A DNA stretch of 64,000 nucleotides from NCBI RefSeq assembly GCF_014203955.1, contig NZ_JACHKA010000001.1, positions 2,759,001-2,823,000 on the forward strand. The letters are read 5' to 3'. The first letter of the stretch is position 1. Each line of letters starts with the position of its first letter. A program made the translations under genes and the position numbers. The notes below the pieces were generated by a model. That model made no database searches. It was given only the letters and a program-made list of their open reading frames with translations, and was not told where the DNA came from. Source of the stretch: Sphingobium lignivorans (GTDB lineage Bacteria; Pseudomonadota; Alphaproteobacteria; Sphingomonadales; Sphingomonadaceae). Positions 37,707 to 45,603 of the stretch are shown here, one piece after another.

Positions 37707-38042
37707 TTAATCTATAATATAAAGATAATCTACCGCCTCCGAGTCAAACCAGGTCGAGCAGTCCCCTGTTCCCTGAATAACCACTTTCTTTCGCATCGAA
37801 TACGCTGATAGAATAATTGCTACCATAGCTTTTCCCGCGTCTGTCGATGTATCTACCGCCCAACGATTCAGCGTTGAGCAACTGGGCTGAGCAGTTCTGG
37901 TGCCGTTCTGGCTAAAAATGAAAGGTCCTTGACGGATTTGCGTGATCGCGAGAACGTAACCCTGAGCGGAAGTGCTGGCTACACCTGATGTCGCAGTACA
38001 AAGCCCCATAATTACCATAACAAACGACGCCAACCGAATCAT
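37707..38042 (-). CDS. Small secreted Cys-pair protein (paralogue family)
   Basis: This 111-aa protein has a signal peptide (MIRLASFVMVIMGLCTATSG). The core reads FIFSQNGTRTAQPSCSTLNR, then WAVDTSTDAGKAMVAI, ILSAYSMRKKVVIQGTG and DCSTWFDSEAVDYLYI. The start at 38042 is supported by GGAGGTGAAG before ATG; longer upstream readings run into IS110 remnant DNA. It is clearly homologous to the convergent gene at 37101. The intervening 260 bp (37446-37706) are AT-rich and hold no gene that I can see. Confidence 0.8.
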   Translation of the reverse strand: MIRLASFVMVIMGLCTATSGVASTSAQGYVLAITQIRQGPFIFSQNGTRTAQPSCSTLNRWAVDTSTDAGKAMVAIILSAYSMRKKVVIQGTGDCSTWFDSEAVDYLYIID

Positions 38043-38134
38043 CTTCACCTCCAAGGGCATGTCAATCATGATTTCGTTATTTGACATACCGAAAATAGCG
38101 TTGGCAACATACGAATTGATGGAATGGATGAATT

Positions 38135-38765
38135 CTGCACAAGCGTAGCTTAGCTGTGCGATAATGGCCGTAAGATTATCGAGTGCCCCCAGTTGCTGCG
38201 CGGAGGCCTTGAAGTTCTTTGGCGAATTGCCGCCCTGCCTCGTCGGCATGGAAGCGTGGGCGTCGGCGCAGTACTGGCCCCGGGAGCTGATGAAGCTGGG
38301 CCATGAGGTGAGATTGATGCCGCCAGCTTATGTGAAATCCTACATGAAGCGCGGAAAGACCGATGCCACCGAGGCCAAAGCGGTCTGTGAGGCAGTGACC
38401 GACCGACCCTGGGCTTCGTAGCCGTGAAGACGCCTGAGCAGCAGGCGGTGCTGATGCTTCGCAACACGCGATCTGCTGGTCTCGCAGCATACCGGTCTCG
38501 CAACCATCCCCGGTTTCGGACTGTCACAGTTTCGGCGATTGCTGCTGCGGTGCCGGATGCATCGATGCTCTGATCCGGCCGCCAGTTCGCGGCATAGCTC
38601 GATCTTACCCTCAACCGCACAGCTCGGGCGGAGGAGCGCTTGCGCTGGATCAGTAAACAGGGAGATAGCTCTCTGCGACGCTCACTCGTCGTCGGCGCCA
38701 CGGCGGTCATGCGGATGGTCCGCAAGAACATCACCGCGCTCCTTCGGACCGTTCATCTGACTTGT
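38135..38765 (+). pseudogene. IS110/IS1111 transposase remnant (second copy)
   Basis: This is a decayed relative of the element at 7134. It keeps the repeat-adjacent TGTGCGATAATGGCCGTAAG, the catalytic-Glu region (LPPCLVGMEAWASAQYW), KRGKTDATEAKAVCEAVT, and a C-terminal piece (ISKQGDSSLRRSLVVGATAV). The N-terminus, the first Asp and much of the middle are deleted, and frames change repeatedly. Only one end can be guessed. Confidence 0.8.
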
Positions 38766-38795
38766 GGAACGGCCGCACCCCGGACTCGAACTGAG

Positions 38796-39240
38796 CATCC
38801 AGTTACACCCAGCCTTTTCCACGAATCCAGATTATGTTATAGTTGGCTTCGGCAATCAAAAGTCGATATTTTGGTTGATAGATCAGTCACTTGACCATGA
38901 CCCCAACTTTATCTTCTGGGCACCATTTTCTGGCGCTAAGTGCGTCCAGCAAGCGACTGGTTTCACACCATAAATCGACTGATGATCGCCGGCTAAATTT
39001 CCGGTGACGTCCGGCCAGGACCACCAACAGCACCCCCACATTTGGGGTGCCTTTGATGGCCCCGGATCGACCCGGCTTGCTGGGATGAATCCAATGCTGA
39101 CTTACATCAAGATCACGACCGCGAAGCCCTCAGAAAAGCTCTATAAGCTTCACGATGCCCTTGGCCTCTATCTCGCGGTCAACCCCAACGGCTCCAAGCT
39201 CTGGCGCGTGAACTACCGTTTCCTGGGGAAGCAGAAGACG
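38796..39240 (+). repeat. Integrase-leader repeat, copy 1
   Basis: About 445 bp are closely similar, in the same orientation, to 56812-57250. Shared blocks include ATGTTATAGTTGGCTTCGGC, AAGTCGAT plus TTTGGTTGATAGATCAGTC, and GCTAAATTTCCGGTGACGTC, running into the integrase start. The block probably contains the integrase promoter and possibly the attachment site. Confidence 0.8.
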
Positions 39241-40324
39241 CTTCACCTGGGAAAATGGCCTGCGGTCGGTCTCGCCGCCGCCCGTGCGAAGCGGGACGAG
39301 GCCCGCGAGCAGATTGCCGCCGGAATGGACCCCGCCACCGAAAAGAAGAGGGCGCGGATCGCCGCCAGGCATGCGGCAGCCACCACGTTCGAGCTGGTTG
39401 CGAAGGAATGGCTGGTGAAGTGCGAGCGCGATGGGCTGGCGCCAGTCACGATCGACAAGATCCGGTGGCTGCTCGAGAAGGCCTATCCGGTTATCGGCGA
39501 GCTACCGATCGCGCAGATCACGCCTCACGAGGCGCTGGCAGTCCTGCGCAAGATCGAGGCCACGGGCGCCTATGAGAGCGCCCGGCGCATGCGCAGCGTG
39601 CTCAGCCGGGTCTTCCGCTACGGTGTTGCCACTGTCCGATGCGACAAGGATGTGGCCGCGGATCTGCGCGGCGCAATCGCCACGCCAAAGCCCAGGCACT
39701 TCGCTGCGATCACGAGGCCCTCGGAGGTAGGAGCGCTGATGAGAGCGCTCGAGGACTACAAGGGCTATCCGGTGACGCGGATGGCGATGCGCTTGTCTCC
39801 GCATGTCTTGCTGCGGCCTGGGGAGTTGCGGGCGGCCGAATGGACCGACATCGACTGGGAGGAAGCCATCTGGTTCATCCCGGCCCGAGCGGATGAAGAT
39901 GCGGCGGCCTCATCGGGTGCCGCTGTCGCGGCAAGTCCTCGCCATGCTGAAGGAACTCCACGAGCACACTCATTAGTGGAAGTACCTGTTTCCGTGCCTT
40001 GGGCATCCGCGCAGGCGCATGTCCGAGAATACGGTCAATGCCGGATTGCGCCGGCTCGGCTATACCAGCGACCAGATGACCGCCCATGGCTTCCGGGCAA
40101 TGGCGGCCACGCTCCTCAACGAGATGGGAGAATGGCATCCCGATGCGATCGAACGCCAACTGGCGCATGTCGATACCAACCAGGTCCGACGCGCCTATGC
40201 ACGGGGTGAATATTGGGACGAGCGCGTGAGGATGATGCAGCGCTGGTCGGACTATCTCGATACGCTGCGGGACGGCGGGAAAGTGCTGTGGGGCAGCTTC
40301 GGCAAAGACAGAACTTCCGGCTGA
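39094..40324 (+). pseudogene. P4-type tyrosine integrase, degenerate
   Basis: The N-terminal DUF4102 arm-binding domain (LYKLHDALGLYLAVNPNGSK, then LWRVNYRFLGKQKTLHLGKW), the SAM-like core-binding domain (FELVAKEWLVKCERDG) and the first catalytic part (LSPHVLLRPGELRAAEWTDI, with catalytic Arg) lie in one frame to about 39885. The rest continues in another frame (MKMRRPHRVPLSRQVLAML), hits an in-frame TAG at 39974, and resumes with HGFRAMAATLLNEMG (His-x-x-Arg) and LAHVDTNQVRRAYARGEYWD (His, Tyr). All catalytic residues exist, but a frameshift plus a stop make it a pseudogene. The start MLTYIKITT is set by alignment with the second copy. Confidence 0.85.
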
Positions 40325-40420
40325 ATTTTCTGTCCGGCGCTGCCACGGGGCAGTATCGTCTCGTGTCAGCGCCACTGACCGCTTTGCCGGTCACTCCCGA
40401 CATTGCGACCGCAGTATCGG

Positions 40421-40657
40421 TCACTCCCCGTGTTTCGTACCGCTGCCTGACGCGGACATGGCTGAAGCCTCGTTGCCCGTCAGGACCTTCAGGCTCCGAT
40501 AATGGACGAGCGTCGCGCGCCCGACCTTCGTTGTTTCAAGGTCACCGGACTGGATGAGCTCGTAGATCCGGGATCGGCTGAGACCTGTAATCCGGACGGC
40601 CGTGGACACACGCACCGTCAGGGGCTCAATCTTCTTTTCCCATCCCCGCTCGATCAT
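40421..40657 (-). CDS. AlpA/excisionase-like helix-turn-helix protein
   Basis: This 78-aa protein has a MerR-type winged HTH read as VRVSTAVRITGLSRSRIYEL, then IQSGDLETTKVGRATLVHYR. That is the HTH_17/AlpA family, which acts as excisionase or regulator in integrated elements. It overlaps the DUF2274 gene by ATGA and lies next to the degenerate integrase, as expected at the end of an ICE. It reads as intact, but its partner integrase is broken. Confidence 0.85.
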   Translation of the reverse strand: MIERGWEKKIEPLTVRVSTAVRITGLSRSRIYELIQSGDLETTKVGRATLVHYRSLKVLTGNEASAMSASGSGTKHGE

Positions 40658-40884
40658 TTCTGCCCCCTTAGCGCAGCGTCACGGGCCCTGAGAAATCCGC
40701 GATCGGTTTCAAGGAATGCCGCGAGCATCGCGGGAATGAGTTCGGTCAGCGGCTCGGGTGCGCCATAGGCTTGCTCATAGGCACTTGCATAAGCCTTGAG
40801 CGACTGATGCAGCTCGGGTGAGAGCGTGATGCCGAGCTTGACCGGCGTCCGATCGGGAAGCTTTCCCAGTTTCAGGTCCGCCAT
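40654..40884 (-). CDS. DUF2274 protein (ICE tra-module)
   Basis: This 76-aa protein reads ADLKLGKLPDRTPVKLGITL, then SPELHQSLKAYASAYEQAYG, matching DUF2274. This small protein almost always follows trbI in Tn4371-type integrative conjugative elements. The start 40884 is chosen for AAGGAGACTGAC before ATG. The function is not established; a ribbon-helix-helix-like regulator is possible. Confidence 0.88.
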   Translation of the reverse strand: MADLKLGKLPDRTPVKLGITLSPELHQSLKAYASAYEQAYGAPEPLTELIPAMLAAFLETDRGFLRARDAALRGQK

Positions 40885-40885
40885 G

Positions 40886-41250
40886 TCAGTCTCCTTGTTC
40901 ATGCCAGGGCGCCAGGATCAGATCCTTGTGAACGACCAGGCGCACGGGCGCGCCGGGCCGGATCGTGATAGTCGGCTGGATGTTGAGATTGCGCTGGGTG
41001 ATCCGGTCGCCGGCGCGCGATACTGTATCCTGTGTCGCCATGCGGAGCGCCTTCACAAGATCGCTCTGACCGGAGAAGGCCAGCTCGGAACTGACGCCGA
41101 GCAAGGTCGACAGAGCGACGCCTTTCAATAGCTGCCAGGTGTGAAAATCCACCTTGTCCTGCAATCCGGCATAGCCGGAGGGATCGGTCGCCGGCACGTT
41201 GTCGATACGAAGCGAGCTGCCGTCTGGCAGCATGATCCGTTGCCAGACGG
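40886..41250 (-). pseudogene. trbI: trbI (VirB10-like) C-terminal fragment
   Basis: The last about 120 codons of TrbI remain: WQRIMLPDGSSLRIDNVPAT, then QDKVDFHTWQLLKGVALSTL and the end TIRPGAPVRLVVHKDLILAP. The 5' part is missing; the gene is cut at about 41250, where IS3 sequence begins (orfB ends WVDWFN there). It differs from the virB10 at 19.6 kb and belongs to a separate, Tn4371-like conjugation module of which only the tail remains. Confidence 0.88.
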
Positions 41251-41957
41251 TTGAACCAGTCGACCCATTCGAGCGTGGCATATTCGACGGCTTCGAAGCT
41301 GCGCCATGGTCCACGCCTGTGGATCACCTCAGCCTTGTAAAGGGCCATTGATCGTCTCGGCCAAAGCGTTGTCGTAGCTATCGCCGACGCTGCCGGCCGA
41401 CGATCGTGAAGCGCCTGCTCCAGAGCATCGAGCACGAAGCTGGCATGGGCTGTTCTGCTGGCCCGCCAACCGACAATCCGCCAAGCATAGGTATCGATGA
41501 CGAAGGCAACGTAGACGAACCCCGCCCAGGTCGCGACGTAGGTGAAGTCCGACACCCACAGCATGTTCGGCGCTGGTGCGTAGAACCTGCGGTTGACGTG
41601 ATCGAGAGGGCATGGCGCCGCCTTGTCACTGATAGTTGTGCGCACCGGCTTGCCCCGGATCACCCCTGCCAGGCCCATCTCCCGCAACAACCGCGCGACT
41701 GTGCAGCGGGCGACCGGAAAGCCTTCCCGCATCATCTGCCGCCAGACCTTGCGCACGCCGTAGACTGCGAAGTTCTCGGCGAATACGCGCGCGACCTCGG
41801 GCTTCAGGGCGACGTCCCGCTGTGCCCGCGCCGACAGGTGTGTCGGATCCTGCCGCTTTGCGACGCGCTCGTGGTAAGTGGATGGGGCGATCGGCAGGAC
41901 ACGGCAGATCGGCTCGACCCCATAGGCATCGCGGTGATCGTCGATGAAGGCGATCAT
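41251..41957 (-). pseudogene. IS3-family orfB (DDE integrase core), 3' truncated
   Basis: The HTH_21 region ([20 protein letters not shown]) and rve core start ([20 protein letters not shown]) are present. The stretch around the second Asp is shifted by a small indel near 41370-41400, so parts read in two frames, and the C-terminus after EYATLEWVDWFN is replaced by trbI sequence. The overlap with orfA (ATGA) is retained. Confidence 0.82.
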
Positions 41958-42280
41958 CGCCGGAACGGGCGGTCGAGCTCCGCCTGGGCAAAATATACCG
42001 ACGCCTTGCGCAGGATCTCGTTGGCTTGTCGCAGCTCGCGGACCTCGCGCTCCAGTGCCTTCATCTTGTCGGCCACCTCGGTCGGGACGCCCGCGCGCTT
42101 GCCGCTGTCGACCTCAGCCTTCTTCACCCACTCATGCAGCGTCTGCGGAACGCAGCCGATCTTCTCCGCAATCGAAACCACCGCTGCCCAGCGAGTGGGG
42201 TAATCACGTTCGTGATCGATCGCCATCCGCACCCCGCGCTCGCGGACTTCCGGCGCAAACTTGTTCGTTGTCTTGCTCAT
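41954..42280 (-). CDS. IS3-family orfA (helix-turn-helix)
   Basis: This 108-aa IS3 OrfA (HTH_Tnp_1) opens with [20 protein letters not shown]. The HTH lies around [20 protein letters not shown], and a leucine-zipper-like end reads [20 protein letters not shown]. It overlaps orfB by 4 bp. It is intact, although its element is truncated. Confidence 0.88.
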   Translation of the reverse strand: MSKTTNKFAPEVRERGVRMAIDHERDYPTRWAAVVSIAEKIGCVPQTLHEWVKKAEVDSGKRAGVPTEVADKMKALEREVRELRQANEILRKASVYFAQAELDRPFRR

Positions 42281-42333
42281 ACAGGCTCCACCTTCTCAGG
42301 AGTTGGAGCCTCCGGCAGACCCGGCGCGGTTCA

Positions 42334-42640
42334 TTCCGGTGGTGAGGGGCATGGTGACCACCGCATCCTCAAGGGCCTTCGTACGACTTGGCGCTGGCAC
42401 CTCTACTCCGACTGGGCGAAGGCTCATCACCACCTTCGCTGGCGCCGATGTTTGACGCTTCGCCAATAATCGTCACGGCGGTCGATTGCCTCGTCCGCTG
42501 CCTCACACCGTCCTCGACATCCTGACCCTCAGAACGAAGATCAACCGGGCGCCCCTGCCTTGCTGGAACACAGGCGATTGGCATCTCGCAGAAGTAACGT
42601 TATCTCATATCACGAATCAGCCATAAGTTGGGGGTCGAAA
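42334..42640. other. Leader of the CobN-like operon
   Basis: This is a non-coding stretch between the IS3 tip and the receptor gene. I looked for a cobalamin riboswitch (B12-box-like conserved core) and for a Fur-type AT-rich palindrome and saw neither with confidence. The promoter of the downstream operon should lie here. AGTTGGGGGTCGAAA precedes the proposed TTG start. Confidence 0.4.
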
Positions 42641-44692
42641 TTGCTTTTCCATAATAATGGCGCGTGCCTGCTCGCCGCGTCCTTGTCCGTTTGTTCCGTC
42701 GGCGTGCGTGCAGAGGAAGCGGGCGCCCCCGCGATCGCGTCGGACATTGTCGTCACGGCCAATCGCACGGAGGAACGGCGGGAGAATGTCGCTTCGTCCA
42801 TGGAAGTGGTCGGCGAGGAACAGCTTGCCAATACGGTCGCCCTCAACTTCATCGATCAGCTCAAGAAGAATGCGAGCGTCGACGTCATCCAGTATCCCAA
42901 CGGGCTGGGCGGCGTCGGCTTGCGCGGCTTGCGGCCAAGCTTCGAGTTCTCGATCAATCCGCAGGTGCTGGTCCTCGTCGACGGCCGCCCGTCAGGTTCG
43001 AGCAGCTTCACCACGATCGCGCCGGAAAGCATCACGCGCGTCGAAGTCCTGAAAGGCCCGGCCTCCGCGCTCTATGGGGCGTCCGCTGTGGGCGGCGTCA
43101 TCAACATCATCACGCGCCGCTCGTCCGGGCCTCTGGGCGGCCAGTTCACGGTTGGCGGCGGATCTTTCCAGACGATTCGGTCCGGCGCCACGCTTGGCGG
43201 CGACCTGGTGCGCGGCGTCGATTTCGATCTTGATGTCGGCTACGTCAATCAGGATGGCGACTTCCGGCTCGGCAATGGCGCGCGCGCAGGGAACAGTTCC
43301 TTCCGGCGCGGCTCCGGCCGGTTCAGGGTGGGCAGCACGCTCTCGTCCATTGCCCGCCTTGATGCGAGTTTCGACTTCGCCAGCCTCGACAATGATGCGC
43401 CCGGGCCGCAATCCTATAATCCCAGGACGCCTTCCGGCAACCAGACGGACCGGATCACGGGCGACATTCGGCTGGAACTGACGCCGCAGGATCACGCGAT
43501 CCGCCTGATCGGCTACGCCTCTCGGGAGAACTATGATTATTATACCGTGCCGCAACTGGCGTCCCGCTATGTCTCCAGCAGCACGCTCACGGAGTATCGC
43601 GGCGCTCAGGTGCAGGACAGCTGGCGTGTCCTGCCGGCCCTCCGCCTGACCTATGGCGGCGATTGGCAGAGAGTCGAGGCGAGTCGGCAGTCATGGAATG
43701 CCAATGGCACGGGGAAGGCGCCCTCGTCGCCGAACGAAAGCCGGGAGACGAAAGCCCTGTTCGCGGAAGCGGGCCTGAACCTTCTGGATGAAGGGCTGAT
43801 CCTGACGGCTGGTGGCCGCTATGACTGGATCACCGTCCGGACCTATGAGACGCCCTATCGCATCAATTTCACGCCGGGATCGGCCAATTTCGGCGTCTTC
43901 AATCCACGCGGCGGCGCCGTGTTCAAGCTGGGTGGCGGTTTCCGTCTCCACGGCACGATCGGACGCGCGTTCGTGCCGCCACAGGCATTGCAGCTGGCGG
44001 GCGAGAGCGAGGAATTCGCGGGCATCCAGCGCCGCGTCACATATGGAAACGCCGATCTTCAACCGGAACGCAACACCACCTGGGATGCCGGCTTCGGTTT
44101 TGCGCATGGGGCGTTGTTCGCCGACATCACCTATTTCAACGCGCGCACCCGAAACCGGATCAAGACCGAGCTCGTCTCCGAGACGCCGACGCTCCGCCAG
44201 ACAAGCTATGTCAACGCCGACAAATCCCGGATGGAAGGCGTGGAAGCCCAACTCGCACTCGACGCCGGGGCCGTTCTCGGGCTGGCGCCGGACCGGGTGC
44301 GTTTCAACGGCAGCGTGACGCACATCATCACCGCACAGGACCAGACGGCCGCCGGGGTGGCGACCGCCATCCGCAACGTCGCGGACTGGAAAGCGACCGG
44401 ATCGCTCACCCTCTCTAACGGCAGCACGCTGTTTGGCACCGCTACCGTGCGCTTCAATGGCGACCGGGTCGATGCGGACAACAGCCAGGGACGCATCTTC
44501 ACCAACGGTGCGGGCGGAGAGTTCACGCTCGCCCGCTTCACCACCGTCGATTTCAGCCTGCGCTGGCAGCCGACCCCCATGGACGGCTTCCGGCTGGAAA
44601 TCGCCAACGCCTTCGACGTCCACTATTACGAGAAGGCCGATTACTGGATGCCCGGTCGCACGGCCTATGTCCGTTACGTGCGGAAGCTCTGA
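42641..44692 (+). CDS. TonB-dependent receptor (haem/corrin-type) of the CobN-like operon
   Basis: This is an outer-membrane receptor of about 683 aa. The signal peptide ends near VGVRAEE, a TonB box SDIVVTAN follows, then the plug domain (NASVDVIQYPNGLGGVGLRG, then ITRVEVLKGPASALYGASAV) and a 22-strand-type barrel. The TTG at 42641 gives a proper signal peptide with a G-rich site upstream; ATG 42560 would add a 27-residue non-signal extension. It is followed after 3 bp by an ExbB/MotA-like gene and then DUF2149 and a CobN-like chelatase. This order points to uptake of a metallated tetrapyrrole (haem, cobalamin or another corrin/porphyrin). The ligand is inferred from the chelatase. Confidence 0.9.
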   Translation: MLFHNNGACLLAASLSVCSVGVRAEEAGAPAIASDIVVTANRTEERRENVASSMEVVGEEQLANTVALNFIDQLKKNASVDVIQYPNGLGGVGLRGLRPSFEFSINPQVLVLVDGRPSGSSSFTTIAPESITRVEVLKGPASALYGASAVGGVINIITRRSSGPLGGQFTVGGGSFQTIRSGATLGGDLVRGVDFDLDVGYVNQDGDFRLGNGARAGNSSFRRGSGRFRVGSTLSSIARLDASFDFASLDNDAPGPQSYNPRTPSGNQTDRITGDIRLELTPQDHAIRLIGYASRENYDYYTVPQLASRYVSSSTLTEYRGAQVQDSWRVLPALRLTYGGDWQRVEASRQSWNANGTGKAPSSPNESRETKALFAEAGLNLLDEGLILTAGGRYDWITVRTYETPYRINFTPGSANFGVFNPRGGAVFKLGGGFRLHGTIGRAFVPPQALQLAGESEEFAGIQRRVTYGNADLQPERNTTWDAGFGFAHGALFADITYFNARTRNRIKTELVSETPTLRQTSYVNADKSRMEGVEAQLALDAGAVLGLAPDRVRFNGSVTHIITAQDQTAAGVATAIRNVADWKATGSLTLSNGSTLFGTATVRFNGDRVDADNSQGRIFTNGAGGEFTLARFTTVDFSLRWQPTPMDGFRLEIANAFDVHYYEKADYWMPGRTAYVRYVRKL

Positions 44693-44695
44693 GCG

Positions 44696-45229
44696 ATGTG
44701 GGCGAAGGACGCGCTTGGCGCGATTTCCGACCTGCTGTTCCTGCCCGTGGTGGTGGGACTGCTCGGCGTGGTTCTCTGGACGGTCCTCGCGCTTGGCCTG
44801 TTCCTGCGCAGCCTGATCGGGCGCTATCGCGGCCGTCGCCCCGCGCGGGATCGCTACCGCGCCGCGATCGATCAGGCATTGACCGGCCAACCGCATGACG
44901 ACGAGCTGGCGATCGAGGAAATCGTCGCACGCGCGGAAGGCGATGCGGCCCGCTCGCTCAACGCAGTGCGTTTCGCCATCCGGATCGGCCCCTCGCTGGG
45001 GCTGATGGGCACGCTGATCCCGATGGCTACGGCCCTCTCGGGACTGGCGCGGGGCGATCTCCAGATCCTTGCCTCCAACATGGTGATCGCATTTTCCAGC
45101 ACCGTGGTCGGGCTGGCGGTGGGCGTCGTCGCTTATCTGGTCGCGATGGTACGGGAAGGCTGGGCGCGCGCCGATCTCGACGCGGTGCGCTTTCATGCAG
45201 AGCGCGTATTGCGCCGGGAGGAGGCATGA
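44696..45229 (+). CDS. MotA/TolQ/ExbB-family proton channel
   Basis: This 177-aa inner-membrane protein has three hydrophobic segments: residues about 13-38 (LFLPVVVGLLGVVLWTVLAL) and the paired helices IGPSLGLMGTLIPMATALSG and MVIAFSSTVVGLAVGVVAYL. The last two form the conserved ExbB/MotA core. It is shorter than canonical ExbB and has its own genetic partner (DUF2149), so it is probably a dedicated energiser. The known family mechanism is proton flow coupled to work by a partner with one membrane helix. Here the target is likely the CobN-like protein or the receptor. The stop overlaps the next start by ATGA. Confidence 0.9.
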   Translation: MWAKDALGAISDLLFLPVVVGLLGVVLWTVLALGLFLRSLIGRYRGRRPARDRYRAAIDQALTGQPHDDELAIEEIVARAEGDAARSLNAVRFAIRIGPSLGLMGTLIPMATALSGLARGDLQILASNMVIAFSSTVVGLAVGVVAYLVAMVREGWARADLDAVRFHAERVLRREEA

Positions 45230-45603
45230 GCCGCCGCCGCCCCGTCCGTTTCGTCCGCCGTCGCGATGAGGGAAGCTGGCAGGAAGATCCCCTCGCCGGC
45301 ATTGCCAATCTGTTTGACGTCAGTCTCGCCTTCATCGTGGCGATGGTGGTGGCGCTCTATTCGATGATGGGCGCGCCGTCGCTGCTCGATCCCGCCAGCA
45401 ACTGGACGATGACCCGCACCGGGGCGGATGGTCGCATGGAAATCATCCGCAAGGACGGCAAGCAGATCAAGGTGGAGAAGGTGAGCGACCGCAAGCTCAG
45501 CGGCAATGGCGACCGGCTCGGCGTCGCCTATCGCCTGCCGGATGGCAAGGTCGTCTATGTGCCGGAAGCGGAGGCGGAAGGGGTCGGCGGAGGGAAGAAA
45601 TGA
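45226..45603 (+). CDS. DUF2149 protein, likely ExbD/TolR-like partner
   Basis: This 125-aa protein has a basic cytoplasmic start, then DPLAGIANLFDVSLAFIVAM, which leads into a single membrane helix, and a periplasmic domain (MEIIRKDGKQIKVEKVSD, then DGKVVYVPEAE). The Asp31 at the helix entry sits where ExbD, TolR and MotB carry their essential proton-binding Asp (the ID-V type motif). DUF2149 genes are known neighbours of MotA/ExbB-like and CobN-like genes in archaea and Bacteroidetes. I infer that it is the force-transducing subunit of a PMF-driven complex. It overlaps both neighbours by ATGA. Confidence 0.85.
   Translation: MSRRRPVRFVRRRDEGSWQEDPLAGIANLFDVSLAFIVAMVVALYSMMGAPSLLDPASNWTMTRTGADGRMEIIRKDGKQIKVEKVSDRKLSGNGDRLGVAYRLPDGKVVYVPEAEAEGVGGGKK

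Larger units (their letters stand above)
41251..42333 (-). mobile_element. IS3-family element (IS51-like), 3' truncated
   Basis: The left tip is at 42333, where the minus strand reads TGAACCGCGCCGGGTCTGCC, an IS3-type terminus. orfA and most of orfB follow. The element ends at about 41250 without a right repeat, fused to the trbI fragment, so a deletion or recombination removed its 3' end. Confidence 0.8.

Noticed and set aside
38775..38800. tRNA 3' end as integrase attachment site (the minus strand reads GTTCGAGTCC)
   Set aside because: The T-loop-like string lacks pairing arms, and the second integrase copy does not share it.
42334..42640. Cobalamin riboswitch upstream of the CobN-like operon
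   Set aside because: I looked for a B12-box-like core and flanking stems and found none, so the operon is not evidently B12-controlled.
43691..45196. Long minus-strand open frame (501 codons) opposite the receptor and ExbB-like genes
   Set aside because: No recognisable motif, and it crosses two convincing plus-strand genes. It is an antisense shadow.
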